In this document: positions 33,766-44,040 of the stretch, in pieces
Numbering within the stretch: the first letter of the stretch is position 1
Layout of the letters: each line of letters opens with the position of its first letter
Assembly: GCA_963575745.1 (NCBI GenBank)
Contig: CAUYUJ010004324.1
Span: forward strand, 151,565 to 215,564
Reading direction: 5' to 3'
Source of the DNA: Prorocentrum cordatum
Taxonomy: Eukaryota > Sar > Dinophyceae > Prorocentrales > Prorocentraceae
Length of the DNA stretch: 64,000 nucleotides
The notes under the pieces: generated by a model
The model's input: only the letters and a program-made list of their open reading frames with translations
The model's database searches: none
Told to the model about the DNA's origin: nothing
Translations under genes and position numbers: made by a program

Positions 33766-34964
33766 CTCTCTCTCTCTCTCTCTCCCCCGCCTCTCTCTCT
33801 CTCTGCGAATTTTTGCCTCCACGTTCCCATGTCTTCGTGAGCCCGTCTGTTTTGTATTACCCGTTCTTGCCCCTCGGTGCCATGTGCGGACATGCTCTCA
33901 ATATTTTGTCCAGTATCATCCCGTCATGCATGCACCTTTTTTGTCTTGACTTCGCTTGTCGCGTTCTGTCCTTGTCCCAATCCTGGTGCTGTTGCTGGCG
34001 CGCATGTTCCCATCTCTGCTTGCTCCTTCCTTTCTTTTTATGCTCATCCCCTTCTTTTCCTGCTCCGTCCCTTCTCCCCCTTCCCTCCCCTTCTCGTCTT
34101 CTCGTCTGGGTTGATTGTTTCTCCGTTCGCCGTTCGGTGTCAGCCTCGCCAAAGGTCTTTTCTGGTTGTCCCACAGAGGTTGCCAGCAGAGGTGAATGTT
34201 AAAATTGTCTTCTCCCCGTCTCCCCTGGTCTCTTCCTGCTCCTCCCGGTTTTCCTCCTCTGTCGCCCCTGCCGGGCCCTGCCCTGCTTGCCGGCCTGCTC
34301 AGAACCCCCCCCCGTGCATCGTGCCGACTATGTTGCGGTTTGTGGTGGTGCCGTTGCTCCGCAAGCAGGCTGAATACACGTAGCGCGGCCAGCCTTAGCG
34401 AGAGCTGGATACGCACGTGACCAGCTGTCTTTCAGGCGCTTGGCCCTTGCACGGCCGAGCACGCAGGGCTTCTGCATGTGTATCCAGCGTGCGACTTCAG
34501 GATGCCCCATTTGTGAACCCAGCCATGTGTACCTCCAGCCTCCTGGCACTGGGCAGCTGGGAAGAGCGGCTGTGGCCAGCCTTTCCACTGTTTCCAGCCC
34601 TTGCCAGTTTCCCTCTAGTAGTTGTACCAGCCCTGGCGACCTCGTCCCAACTGCTTCGGTCTCGATCCGGCCCTGTGCCAAGAGAGGCTCTAGCCTTGGT
34701 CACCTCGACTTTCATTGAACTTCCAGTTTCCACTGTCCAGCCCCTCTGTGTTTCCCCCTGCCTGTCTAAGTATCGCTGTTGTCGCCTGTTCCGCTGGCAG
34801 TCGGCGGGTCAGCCAGCGAGCCCCAGCCCTGGTTTTCTTGTCACCTCCGACGTCGAGACTTGTTCCACGTCGCGGCCCCAGACGCTCTCGACTCGGAACG
34901 TCTTCTGAAGGCCATGGCGCCCCGAAAGGGGCCTCAAGAAACCCAGCCAAACTGGCCGCCGGCC
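33766..34964. other. TC microsatellite then pyrimidine-rich and CCAG-rich DNA, no supported gene
   Basis: (TC)n lies at 33763-33803. 33860-34290 is pyrimidine-rich. 34390-34830 is full of CCAGC, CTGG and CCAGCC pieces on both strands, a degenerate low-complexity tract. No gene recognised. Confidence 0.5.
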
Positions 34965-35215
34965 GTCCTCCTCCTCCTCCTCCTCCTCCTCCTCCTCCTC
35001 CTTCTCCTCTTCCTCCTCCCTTTTCCTCCCTTCTCCTCCCTCCTCCCCCTCCTCCTCCTCCTCGTCCTCCTCCGCCTCCTCCTCCTCCTTCTCCTCCTCA
35101 TCCTCCCTTCTCCTCCTCCTCCTCCTCCTCCTCCTCCTCCTTCTGCTCCTCCTCCTCCTCCTCCTCCCTTCTCCCTTCCCTTCCCTTCTTCTGCTCCTTG
35201 TTCTCCTTCTTTCTT
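34965..35215. repeat. CTC/CTT microsatellite
   Basis: About 250 bases of CTC with CTT and CCCTT variants. The polyproline, polyleucine and polyarginine frames are readings of it. Confidence 0.95.
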
Positions 35216-35866
35216 TCGTCCTCCACGTTCCTCCTCCTCCCCTATCATCCTTCCTCCTCCCTGGCCGTCGGGCGTCGTGATTTTTCGACGTGCGCCTGCC
35301 CGTGCCTGCGCTGGGCTGCCCGATGTCGCTCCTGCGCGCGCCGCTCCATGCTGCGCCCGTGCCGCGCCCACGGCTTGCCTCAGCCGTCGGAAGGGGGCGG
35401 AGGGGTGGAGGGGAGGGGGGAGGGTGGCTGGAGTCATGGAGAGGAGGAAGGGGGGCGGCAGCAATGTCGCCTCCTTCTCTCCCCTTTCCACCCTGCTTCC
35501 GTGGCCACAGTCTTGTTTACTCAGGGCCAATGCGCGCGTTGGAGTACTGAAGGGCTCGTTCTGTGTCCGAGTCCGTCTCAGGGTTCTCATCTTCCTCCTC
35601 CCCTCTCGCCTCCTTCCAGGCTGGAGGAAGGAGAGGAGGAAACGAGGGATTGGAGGGTGCGAGGGAGTTTGGAAAGGGAGTGGGGAAAGGAGAGGGGATT
35701 CAGGCAGGGGGATATTTCATATATTTATACCTGTACGTACTCTCTTATGTACCTGTATTCATATAGCCTTATTATATATATACACATCCATACATACATA
35801 GGTGTAGGGACATCTAAACATGTAGATATGTGCAGGGAAATCGACATATGGACAGAGAGGGAGAGG
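35216..35866. other. no supported gene
   Basis: GC-rich to 35660, then an AT-richer TATATA-containing part (35720-35800). No recognisable protein or RNA gene. Confidence 0.4.
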
Positions 35867-35901
35867 GATAGAGAGAGAGAGAGAGACAGATCGCGAGGGA
35901 G

Positions 35902-35933
<32 letters not shown>

Positions 35934-36270
35934 CAAGCTTGGGGAGCGCAGGGCTTCTGGCCTTCGGAGCATGCCGAGCCCCACCGCGGGCGCCGGCCCG
36001 CCTCCCCCTCGGCCGGCCCTGCGCCCAGGAGAAACAGGCGGGGGCCAAGCCCGAGCCGGCCTTCTGAGCGCCGCGCCCTGGCCGCCGGGCGGGGGCCCTC
36101 CCTGGGCGGGGGCGCCGCCGCCGGACCGGAGCCCTCGTCTGCGCTGCGGTCACGGGCGCAGGCAGAAACGTCTGCTGTGCACGTCTGCCCCCCCCCCCCC
36201 CCCCCCCCTCCCTCCCCTCCTCCTCCTCCTCCTCCTCCTCCTCCTCCTCCTCCTCCTCCTCCTCCTCACC
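35867..36270. repeat. GA microsatellite (35867-35934), poly-C (36186-36208), CTC tract (36215-36268)
   Basis: Three simple repeats within 400 bases, separated by GC-rich sequence without a supported gene. Confidence 0.85.
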
Positions 36271-36313
36271 AATTGTCAAGTAGTGGCGAAGCGTCCTGGC
36301 GTGCCGACAGGCC

Positions 36314-36449
36314 AACCAAACAATGTTGTAATAACCTTTTCACGACATGTTCTTAGAGCATTTCTGGCTGGGACTGTCTTGGTTTTCTTCACACCGGGTT
36401 TATGTTCGAAACGCATTGTTTGGTTCTCAGAATCTAAGAACATGTCGTG
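36314..36449. repeat. two interleaved perfect inverted repeats
   Basis: AACCAAACAATG (36314-36325) is complementary to CATTGTTTGGTT (36414-36425). CACGACATGTTCTTAGA (36341-36357) is complementary to TCTAAGAACATGTCGTG (36433-36449). The order is A, B, A', B', which as RNA could form a pseudoknot. As DNA it could mark a rearranged foldback element. The local AT content is higher than in the surroundings. Confidence 0.75.
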
Positions 36450-36623
36450 GTAGGCCTATAGTAATGCCGGGACGCTCGGTCCCTGCTTAAATTCGTCGCC
36501 CCCTTATCACGCAACAACGCCCGAGTCGTGGCCGTGGTCTTGGCCGCCGCCGCCGCGGCCGCGGGCGGCTTGCCGTCCCCGGCCTCGTCCCGCGCCCTCT
36601 CGCCCGGGCCTCGCCGTGCGCTG

Positions 36624-36995
36624 GGAGGACACCCAGACCACCTCGGCCGCGGGGCGCCGCCCATCAGTCAGCCACGCGCAGAGGTGGGAGGAGGAGGAGA
36701 AGGAGGAGGAGGAGGAGGAGGAGGAGAAGGAGAGGAGGAGGAGGAGGAGGAGGAGGAGGAGGAGGAGGAGGAGGAGGATTGGAGAGGAGGAGGAAGGTTT
36801 GGGTTGAGGGAGGGGGGATGGCTTCTTAGAAGCACCCCTGCTTCTTAGAAGGCGCGGGCCTTATCTATAGATGTAAGGCCGGCGCCTTCTGAGAAGCAGC
36901 CTCCTTCTAAGAAGCCCTCCCCCTTCCTCCACCCCTTTGTGCGCGTCGCCAAGAGGACATCCAGGACGCCTTGGCCGCGGGGCGCCGCCCATCAG
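36624..36995. mobile_element. CTTCTTAGAAG foldback element, copy 2, between ~44-bp direct repeats
   Basis: The core 36810-36948 matches 20293-20441, including CTTCTTAGAAG motifs on both arms and a TTATCTATAGAT centre. A GGA microsatellite (36685-36780) has expanded in the left part. The whole is flanked by diverged direct repeats of about 44 bases (36624-36667 and 36953-36995) that share GCCGCGGGGCGCCGCCCATC. They are too long and diverged for an ordinary target duplication and may reflect a local duplication of host sequence. Confidence 0.65.
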
Positions 36996-38955
36996 ACACG
37001 GGGTCGCGGACGCAGGCAGGCACAGGAGACAAGTGCAAACCTGGCTCCGAACTAAAGCAACGACGGCGTACCGAACGACCTGTTGTCATGTTTATGGGCT
37101 GGCCTGTGAACGGCAAGGTTGCAATATCATGTTCCCTCGCCCGCCCTGTCTTCTGTTTTGTTGGGGGGTGGCGGCGCTATTCGATCGAGTACGCGAAGGC
37201 CATGACCGAGGGGGTACCTTTCCTCGCTCGCCCGCGCGCCCGCTCGACGAGTATCAGGACTGCCGCTCCCCCCCCTCCGCCCCGCGCGTCTCCCGCCTCT
37301 TCTTTCTCGTTCGAGAGTGTTGTGTAGTGTGTGTGTGTGTGTGTTCTCCTCCCGCAGAGGCATGTCTGTAGTAGGGTGGCTCGGAATGACTCGGAGTCAA
37401 GAACCCCCCCGTTCCCCGCCCACTGTTTTCAATTCAGCTCAACACTGTGAACGCCTACCACCTGCAGCACCTCTCCTCCATCGCGGGCCTGTCAGGGGGG
37501 CGCCCTGGGCAGGCCCCGTGTCCGTCTGAGCCTTCGGACGCGCATACATCACCCCATCGCAGGGCCTCAGTGGCGTTTACGCTAACCTCTGCTGCCGCCT
37601 CTTCTTCACTGCTCTGTCCTCCAGTCGCCTCCAGAAACCTCCAGAAGCTGGAAACATCTTCGGATCGTCAAATCGAGGGAGAGAGACATACATGAACACA
37701 TAAATAAAGAAAGGGGAGAGAGAGAGAGAGAGTGAGAGAGAGAGAGGACAAAGAGAGAGAACATCACAACCAGTTTTTGATACACTCCGAGCACATTCCT
37801 TACTCACTCTCCTCTCCACCATTCTCCTCCTCCTCCTCCTCAACCCGGAACCTGCGGAAACTGCCAACGAGTGCAGCACAGGGCAACCTTTTTTGAGAGC
37901 CTCCGAAGGCCTCCCCCGTTTTCTCTCCCATCCTCATCCCCCTGCCTTCCTCTTCCCTCTCCCGTCCTCCTCCCTCATCCCCTCTCTCCTCCTCTTCGTC
38001 CCGAAACCTGCGAACACCGCCTGTGATCGCAGCAGAAAGCGGCAACCTCAGAGAGCTTCCGAAGACCCCCTGCCCTCCCCTCCCCTCCCCTCCCCTTACG
38101 AGGACGAGGAGGATGTGGAGGCGGAGGCGCGGGCGGAAGCGGAGGCGGAGGCAGAGGGGGAGGAGGACGAGGGGAGGACGACGAGGGAGGGAAATGACGA
38201 GGAAGCCCGCCTCTCCTGGATCCATCATGCCCTGGAACGCCGCCCCTGGTGGTCCATCCCGGTTCCCCCTCCTCTTCCTCCTCCCCGCCCCTCCTCTCCT
38301 CCTGCTCGCCTCTCCTCCTCCTCTTGGGGAAGCGTAGCGGCGGACACAGGTTTATCTAATACTTGCACTGGGCCCGCTGCTGAGGGGCGCACCTTGCAAC
38401 CAGCCGCCTTTCGGCCTCTGGAAACTCAGAATCAGACAGTCTGAGCAGCTGGACAGTTAAATCAGCGACGCGCAAAAGAGAGCAGAAACCTAATTGTTGA
38501 CGCTTCGCGAATCCCCACCAGTTTTTTATCTTCGTTCCGCGCCCCGGACGTTGACCCGCTCCATGTCCTTCGCCCTGGAGCCCCCGACCAAAAAAAAACC
38601 CAACCAGTCGTACAGGAGTCCGAGCCTCCCAGTAGCTGGTGCCATCCGACTCCGAGTCCCAGAGGGGAATCGAGAGGCGATGGTGGAGGGGGACCCTAGA
38701 GAGGGCCATGAGGAGACCATTCAGCCCACAGATGCGGACAGCGCTGTCCACCCACCATGGGGACAGGCGCCTGGACTGCCCCTCGCATTGGCGGGTCTCT
38801 CCCCCGGGAGGCCGCCAGATGACGAGGGAAGTGGCGACCTTACAAAGCGGCATAGCGGCTGTTGGCCGGCCCCCCCCGTCCTCCTGTGTCAATACAGTTG
38901 TGAATGCGGCTTTCGGCTGCGCCTCCCTTCCTCCTCCTCCTCCTCCTGACGGAAA
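36996..38955. other. about 2 kb with no supported gene
   Basis: Mixed GC-rich and pyrimidine-rich DNA. (GT)n is at 37327-37343, GA at 37710-37755, and a GAGGCGGAGG tract at 38100-38190. Frames on both strands are short or biased in composition. A minus-strand stretch near 38400-38720 and its plus-strand counterpart are equally plausible, so neither is called. Confidence 0.4.
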
Positions 38956-39945
38956 TGTGAGCACTGCGGCTGTTGGCTGCACCCCCCAGCGTGGCCGGTA
39001 CCTGCGGCTGCAGTCTACCGGCCCTTGGGCCAGCGTGTCCTCTCTCATCGTTGCTGCCCCGACCAGGCACTGGTTTCGGATACGATGGCGGCACACCGGC
39101 CCCCCCCCAGGCAGCGGTGCGGTCCGCGGAGTGAATGCTCTGTTGGTACTTTTCGTCCCCCGGCTCTCTCCGTGGTCAGATTCAGCCCTGACTACACCCG
39201 AGCGCCTATGTGCTGGCCGCGACTGCAGCGTACCTCGGCGACCTTCGGCCGTTACCCGCTTGCCGGCAGTACTGGCGCTTGGGCCTGCGTGTGCGTACGG
39301 CGGTGGTACCTCGCACTGAGTGGTTCAGCCTTCAGCGTGTCGCTTCGGTACTACCTGCCTTCCCCACCAGCGTCCCCGCCAGTTTGCCCGTGACTGGTTT
39401 CGGGACGATGGCTGTCGCACCGGTCCCACCATGGGCAGCGGTGTGGATGGTGGAGTGGGACTCTGTAGGTCCCTGCAAAACCTCGCGCTGAGTGGTTCGG
39501 CCTTCCACGCGTTGGTCTGGTCTGTTCTGCATTCGGTCTCCGCGAGTTGCAGTACACCGGCCTGGGCCAGCGTGTTCTTGCTCATCGTTGCGACCCCGAC
39601 CTGTTAGTGGCATCGGTACGGTGACGACACGCCGGCCCCCGCTCTCAGCTGTGGAGCGGTCCGCGGAGTGTGTGAGCGGTTCTGTACCTGCAGATCACCG
39701 ACTCGCATCGTGGTCTGGTTGTGGCAGGTCCAGTCTTGGCTACACCTCTACGCTTCCAGCTGGCTGCGGCTGCAGCGTACCTTGGCACCCTCACCCGTTA
39801 CCCGGTGGCTGCAGTACTGACGCTTGGGCAGGCGCGTCCTTTCATCGTGGTTCAGACTCGTGAGTGGTTTCGGAATCGCTGGCTGGCCGGCCCCACCATG
39901 GGCAACGGTGTGGATCGCGGAGTGAGCACTCTGTAGGTTATGCCT
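38956..39945 (+). repeat. degenerate tandem repeat, about 4 units of 215-325 bp
   Basis: Recurring landmarks are GGCTGCAG, GCCTGGGCCAGCGTGTTCTT, GTGGTTTCGGA, and ACCATGGGCAGCGGTGTGGA or variants (near 39104, 39429, 39644 and 39895). The units are diverged and of unequal length. Short frames on both strands have no recognisable domain. Confidence 0.55.
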
Positions 39946-40484
39946 CTTCTGCCTTGTCTTTGCCGACAACGATACGGCTGTGGCACCCTGGTACTACCTG
40001 CCCGGGTTAGGTTGGCCGCGCGGACTGGCGCCAGCAGGGCGACTCTCCGCTGCCGAATGTAGAGCATTTTGCTTATTGCACGTGCGCTTGCTTTCATTGC
40101 ATGTCCTACTGCAGGTGCTTCTGTTGTAGTTATGTGAGCTGGCTTGCCGACACTGGCGGCCGTGTTCGCAAATTCGCACCGTTCCGTCGCCCCGGACGTC
40201 GCCCCCGCTCCCTGGCGGTCGCCTTGGAGTCGCTGACCAAAAAAGAATCCTCACCAGCCCATCCAGAAACGATGCCCAGAGGAATTGCCTGGATCAGGGA
40301 AGTGGGCAGCACACGGAGGAAGCCAGTATGAGACATCTTGGGATATCTTGAGCCATTTTGGAGGTCATCCTGGGCTCTCCCAGGCGCTCGTGGAGTCAGC
40401 TTAATCAGTGCTCCCCCAAAAAAGGCCAACATGTGGCTAAAACCTTCGTGAAATCAATGATGTGACATTCTCGCCGAGCCCTCT
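39946..40484. other. no supported gene
   Basis: Mixed-composition sequence leading into a GCTCCCCCAAAAAAGGCC motif near 40410 that resembles the start of the R280 unit. No protein recognised. Confidence 0.4.
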
Positions 40485-40680
40485 TGGAGCATCTTGTGTG
40501 CCTCTGGGGGGTCTCTTGGGGGCCTCTTGGGGGTCTCTTGGGGGCCTCCTGGGGGCGTCTTGGGGGCCTCTTGGGGCCATCTTGGGGCCATCCTGGGACC
40601 TCTTGGGGCCTCCTGGGCGTTTCTTGGGGCCATCTTGGGGGAAATCGATCAAACAAGAGGGGGACACAACTTAGATTTAA
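40485..40680 (+). repeat. R280 repeat core, isolated copy
   Basis: Degenerate CTTGGGGCC/CTTGGGGGTC units followed by GGGGGAAATCGATCAAACAAGAG, as in the units around the transporter retrocopy. Confidence 0.75.
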
Positions 40681-40929
40681 TCCGTAAGGGCTTCGCCCCC
40701 TGCGGCCGGCCCCCTCTCTCGGAGAATGGGCCATGGAAGAGCTAAGTCATGAGGCTTTGGCGCTGTCGTGCAGCAGTATCGGAACTTCATGCGAGGCCGA
40801 TTCGCAATTGGCAAAACCATGATCACAACAGGGGTTACCACACAGGGCGATTGGTAAGAGGTGTATGGTGTACGAGCTTGGTTACCACACCTTGGGATTA
40901 AAGTGCCGAGGGAGTATTCGCAGTTTGGG

Positions 40930-41695
40930 TTACCACGCCTTGCGATGGATGTGCGCGAGGGGTGGCACCGAATTTCAGAAATGTGGCAATTCCCTTGTGT
41001 CTTTGGACCCTGACCCCGCGGATCTGCGTGAGGGGTGGCACCGAATTTCAGAAATGTGGTAAATCCCCCTGAGTTTTTGGACCCTGACCACGGATCTGCG
41101 TGAGGGGTGGCGCCGAATTTCAGACATGTTGCAAATCCCCTGTGTTTTTGGACCCTGACCCCGCGGAGCTGCGTGAGGGGTGGCACCAAATTTCAGAAAT
41201 GTGGCAAATCCCGTGTGTTTTTGGACCCTGACCCCGCGGATCTGCGTGAGGGGTGGCACCGAATTTCAGAAATGTGGCAAATCCCATTGTGTTTTTTGAC
41301 CCTGACCCCGCGGATCTGCATGAGGGGTGGCACAGAATTTCAGAAATGTGGCAAATCCCATGTGTTTTTGGACCCTGACCCCGCGGATCTGCGTGAGGGG
41401 TGGCACCGAATTTCAGAAATGTGGCAAATCCATGTGTTTTTGGACCCTGACCCCGCGGATCTGCGTGAGGGGTGGCACCGAATTTCAGAAATGTGGCAAA
41501 TCCCATGTGTTTTTGGACCCTGACCCCGCGGATCTGCGTGAGGGGTGGTACCGAATTTCAGAAATGTGGCAAATCCCGTGTGTTTTTGGACCCTGACCCC
41601 GCGGATCTGCATGAGGGGTGGCACCGAATTTCAGAAATGTGGCAAATCCCATTTGTTTTTTGACCCTGACCCCGCGGATCTGCGTGAGGGGTGTC
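40930..41695 (+). repeat. 73-bp tandem array, 10 units
   Basis: Each unit has GAATTTCAGAAATGTGGCAA, GTGTTTTTGGACCCTGACC and CGCGGATCTGCGTGAGGGGT. Unit spacing is 71-75 bases, with starts near 40966, 41039, 41111, 41184, 41257, 41331, 41405, 41477, 41550 and 41622. Low divergence indicates recent amplification. The ~90-138 residue frames across it rotate with the unit length and are not genes. Confidence 0.95.
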
Positions 41696-41704
41696 GATTT
41701 CGAG

Positions 41705-41907
41705 CCCCCCAGCAATTCAGATAACGCGCCCAGGTGGTGCTAAAAATCCCGTTTGGGTCTCCCCCCCCTCGCGCGGTCAATCAACTAGTTACAGTAACCA
41801 GCAAGAAGCAGAACTGTAACACTGGAAACTACAACCTACGACTGGTACAGGAAACTGCGAACCTCGCGCCTACAGCCTGGTGGCCCCACAAGGGGGCCGG
41901 CGGATTA
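41705..41907 (+). repeat. dispersed repeat family D1, copy 2
   Basis: Partner of 265-472, sharing CTCGCGCGG, AGAACTGTAACACTGGAAAC and GGTGGCCCCACAAGGGGGCC. It lies between the 73-bp array and the first R280 unit. Confidence 0.65.
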
Positions 41908-41910
41908 GCC

Positions 41911-42255
41911 TCGCCCCCCCAGGAGGCCAACATGGGGCCCACACCCTAGTAAAACCAATGAGTTTGGCTTCCTCGCCGAGGCCGTTTTGGCATTCTCGCC
42001 GAGGCCTCTTGGAGCATCTTGGGTGCCTCTGGGGGGTCTTTTGGGGCCTCTTGGGGGTCTCTTCGGGGCCTCCTGGGAGCCTCTTGGGGCCATCTTGGGG
42101 CCATCCTGGGACCCCTTGGGACCTCCTTGGCGCTTCTTGGGGCCATCCTGAAGGAGATCGATCAAACAAGAGGGGAACATTAATTAGGCTTGCCCCCCCC
42201 AGGAGGCCAAAATGGGGTCCAAACCCTAGTAAAACCAATGATGTTGGTTTCCTCG
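41911..42255 (+). repeat. R280 tandem units: unit A complete, unit B left part
   Basis: Unit A (41911-42189) starts GCCCCCCCAGGAGGCC, contains CTTCCTCGCCGAGGCCG and the CTTGGGGCC core, and ends GATCAAACAAGAGGGGAAC. Unit B starts at about 42190 and is broken at 42255 by the retroposed transporter mRNA. Its remainder resumes at 44993. Confidence 0.88.
42241..42255 (+). repeat. left copy of a 15-bp target-site duplication
   Basis: ATGTTGGTTTCCTCG, identical to 44978-44992. Sister R280 units read AGTTTGGCTTCCTCG here, so both copies share private variants and derive from one original site. Confidence 0.92.
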
Positions 42256-42277
42256 TCCGTAGCCATTTTGGCTCAAG
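42256..42277 (+). other. relict dinoflagellate spliced leader, perfect 22/22 match
   Basis: The segment runs from TCCGTAGCC through ATTTT to GGCTCAAG and matches the DinoSL consensus at every base (T at the variable first position). In dinoflagellates this leader is trans-spliced onto nuclear mRNAs and is not normally next to genes in the genome. Its presence 97 bases before the ATG, directly at the target-duplication boundary, marks the 5' end of a retroposed mRNA. Confidence 0.97.
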
Positions 42278-42373
42278 GCTTCCTGGACGTCGAGCCGCTG
42301 CATCCCAGCCTTCGCCCACGCCCGGACGCGCGCGAGCGGGCACGCCGCCGCTGTTCAGGGGGGTCCGATTCGG

Positions 42374-43933
42374 ATGTCGGCGGTTGGTGCGATGGCGCAG
42401 ACGAAAGGGCAGGGGGACGCCCTCGCCCTCATCAGCACGCCGGCACGTCTGAGGCCGAAGGGGCAGGGGGAAGCCATCGCCCTCCTCAACAAGGAGCCAT
42501 CAGGGTGCGCCGGCAAGTCGGGAGCGCAGAAGGAGTGGCCATTGTGGCGGTTGAGCCTCGTCGCGCTCCCGTGCCTGTCCATTACGGTCGTGTGGTCGGT
42601 CATCATGCCGTGCAGCGCGCCTTACTTGGTGGCGCTCGGGATGAGCCCCGCCTCGGCCACCCTCAACAACATGGCGGGCCCGATCTGCGGCTTCTTTACC
42701 TGCCCGCTGATCGGCGCGCTGTCCGACTCGTCGACCTCCTCCTACGGGCGAAGGAGGCCCATCATCGTGGCCGCGCTCGGTGCCCTGTGGGTGTGCGGGC
42801 TCCTCTTCGCCTCCAGCGCGGCGCTGCTGCCCGCCAGCGCCGCCGCGGGCTTTGCGGCCTGCATGCTGTGGCTCATCGACATCGCGCTCAACGCGCTGTC
42901 GACGCCCATGAGGGTGCTGGTGGCGGACCTCGCGTCGAGCGGCCAGCAGGTGCAGGTGCAGGTGCTGGTCGCCTGCTTCCAGGCGGTCGGCTTCCTGGTC
43001 GGCTTCTCCACCATGAAGGTCTACGGCAGCGACGGCGGCCTCTCGAAGCACATGCTCGAGATCATTGTCGTGGTTTGCTGCATTCTCACGGCGGCGGTCG
43101 CCGTCATGCTCTGTGTGGCCGTGGAGAAGCCGTTGGCGGTCGACGGCGCCGCCAGGCAGTCCAGCCCCGTGTCGGACGTGCTGAAGGCCGTGCGGGGGAG
43201 CTCCCTCCTGTTGAGGCGGCTGGCCGGCGTGCATTGCCTGGTGTTCGTCGGCGCAACGGTGTGGCTCTCGTACTCCGTGCAGTGGTTCGGCCTCTGCGTG
43301 TTCGCGGGTGATCCCCTCGCCCCCCCAGGCTCCGCGGCTCATCGCTCGTACGCCTCGGGCCAGGAGGCGTTCGCGTACGGGGGGCAGTGCGGCTCGCTGC
43401 TGAAGTTGCTCATGTCCCTGCTCCTCGTCGTCGCCCTCCACAGGACCTCGCTGCCCCCCAAGGGCGTCTACGCCGCCTGCATCTTTGTCGGGGCGGGCGT
43501 TAGCTACGCGGCCGCGTTCTTCGTGAAGCAAAATGCCGACTTCGCGACGGCTTGCATGGCGCTGTCGGTGCTACCCTGCGTGGGCTCGCAGGGCATCCCC
43601 TGGGGCCTCATCGCCGCCAGCAACAAGGCTGCCGAGGAGCGGGGGCTCCCTGTCAGCACCGCGTTGCAGATGGCCCTCTTGAACTGCGGCCTCGTGCTCG
43701 GCCAGCAGTTCACCCACCTGACTCTCGCTGCGATGGAGAGCTTCGTGGCGCCCACGCTGGCGCTCCCCGCCATGTTGGCCGCTGGCGCGGTGGCAATGAC
43801 CGTGGCGGGCGCCGGCGCGCTCATGCTCCCGAGCGGCGCCGAGGAGCACGACGCGCTGGGCGCGGGCGGACGCACCGGCGGAGCGGACCTGGAGCTCAGC
43901 CCCCCCACCCCACGCGACGGCGAGGGCCTCTGA
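42374..43933 (+). CDS. sugar/H+ symporter-like MFS transporter (SUT/SLC45 type), retrogene copy
   Basis: An intact 519-residue protein with about 12 hydrophobic membrane segments between residues 58 and 486. Family signatures: loop 2-3 PLIGALSDSSTSSYGRRRP (111-129), the acidic helix 4 stretch WLIDIALNALSTPMR then VLVADL (166-186), TVWLSYSVQWFG (295-306) in helix 7, GSQGIPWGL (404-412) and LNCGLVLGQQ (436-445). Known members move sucrose or other sugars with protons across plasma or vacuolar membranes. The substrate here is unknown. The N-terminal ~55 residues contain an imperfect internal repeat (KGQGDALAL/KGQGEAIAL), and the tail is polar. The start is the first ATG after the spliced leader. 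There are no introns, as expected of a retrocopy. Whether it has a usable promoter in its new position cannot be seen. Confidence 0.93.
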   Translation: MSAVGAMAQTKGQGDALALISTPARLRPKGQGEAIALLNKEPSGCAGKSGAQKEWPLWRLSLVALPCLSITVVWSVIMPCSAPYLVALGMSPASATLNNMAGPICGFFTCPLIGALSDSSTSSYGRRRPIIVAALGALWVCGLLFASSAALLPASAAAGFAACMLWLIDIALNALSTPMRVLVADLASSGQQVQVQVLVACFQAVGFLVGFSTMKVYGSDGGLSKHMLEIIVVVCCILTAAVAVMLCVAVEKPLAVDGAARQSSPVSDVLKAVRGSSLLLRRLAGVHCLVFVGATVWLSYSVQWFGLCVFAGDPLAPPGSAAHRSYASGQEAFAYGGQCGSLLKLLMSLLLVVALHRTSLPPKGVYAACIFVGAGVSYAAAFFVKQNADFATACMALSVLPCVGSQGIPWGLIAASNKAAEERGLPVSTALQMALLNCGLVLGQQFTHLTLAAMESFVAPTLALPAMLAAGAVAMTVAGAGALMLPSGAEEHDALGAGGRTGGADLELSPPTPRDGEGL

Positions 43934-44040
43934 CCGGCAGAAGGGCGCGCAAGAGCGCAAGGCGCACAGCGCGAAGGCGCGAGAGCGCTCTGACGTGCAG
44001 AAGGGCGCGCAGGAGCGCAAGGCGCACAGCGCGAAGGCGC
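43921..44040 (+). repeat. exact-period 60-bp duplication spanning the transporter stop codon
   Basis: 43921-43980 and 43981-44040 are nearly identical, each with CTCTGAC, AAGGGCGCGC and GCGAAGGCGC. The stop TGA (43931-43933) lies in the first unit and is repeated in the second, so the protein end is unchanged. It is part of the message's last codons and 3' UTR. Confidence 0.9.

Noticed and set aside
40335-40365. Leader-like TTGAGCCATTTTGGAGG
   Set aside because: It lies in degenerate CTTGGGGCCATCTTGG repeats and lacks the TCCGTA start and CTCAAG end.
40930-41695. CRISPR-like regular array
   Set aside because: Units are repeated head to tail without unique spacers, and the genome is eukaryotic. 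It is a tandem satellite. The 104-bp and 131-bp arrays were rejected as CRISPR for the same reason.
42190-43311. Overlapping 373-residue frame over the transporter, and a 343-residue frame on the opposite strand
   Set aside because: They are low-complexity Arg/Gly/His-rich shadows of the transporter CDS. The plus-strand one also starts outside the retroposed mRNA.
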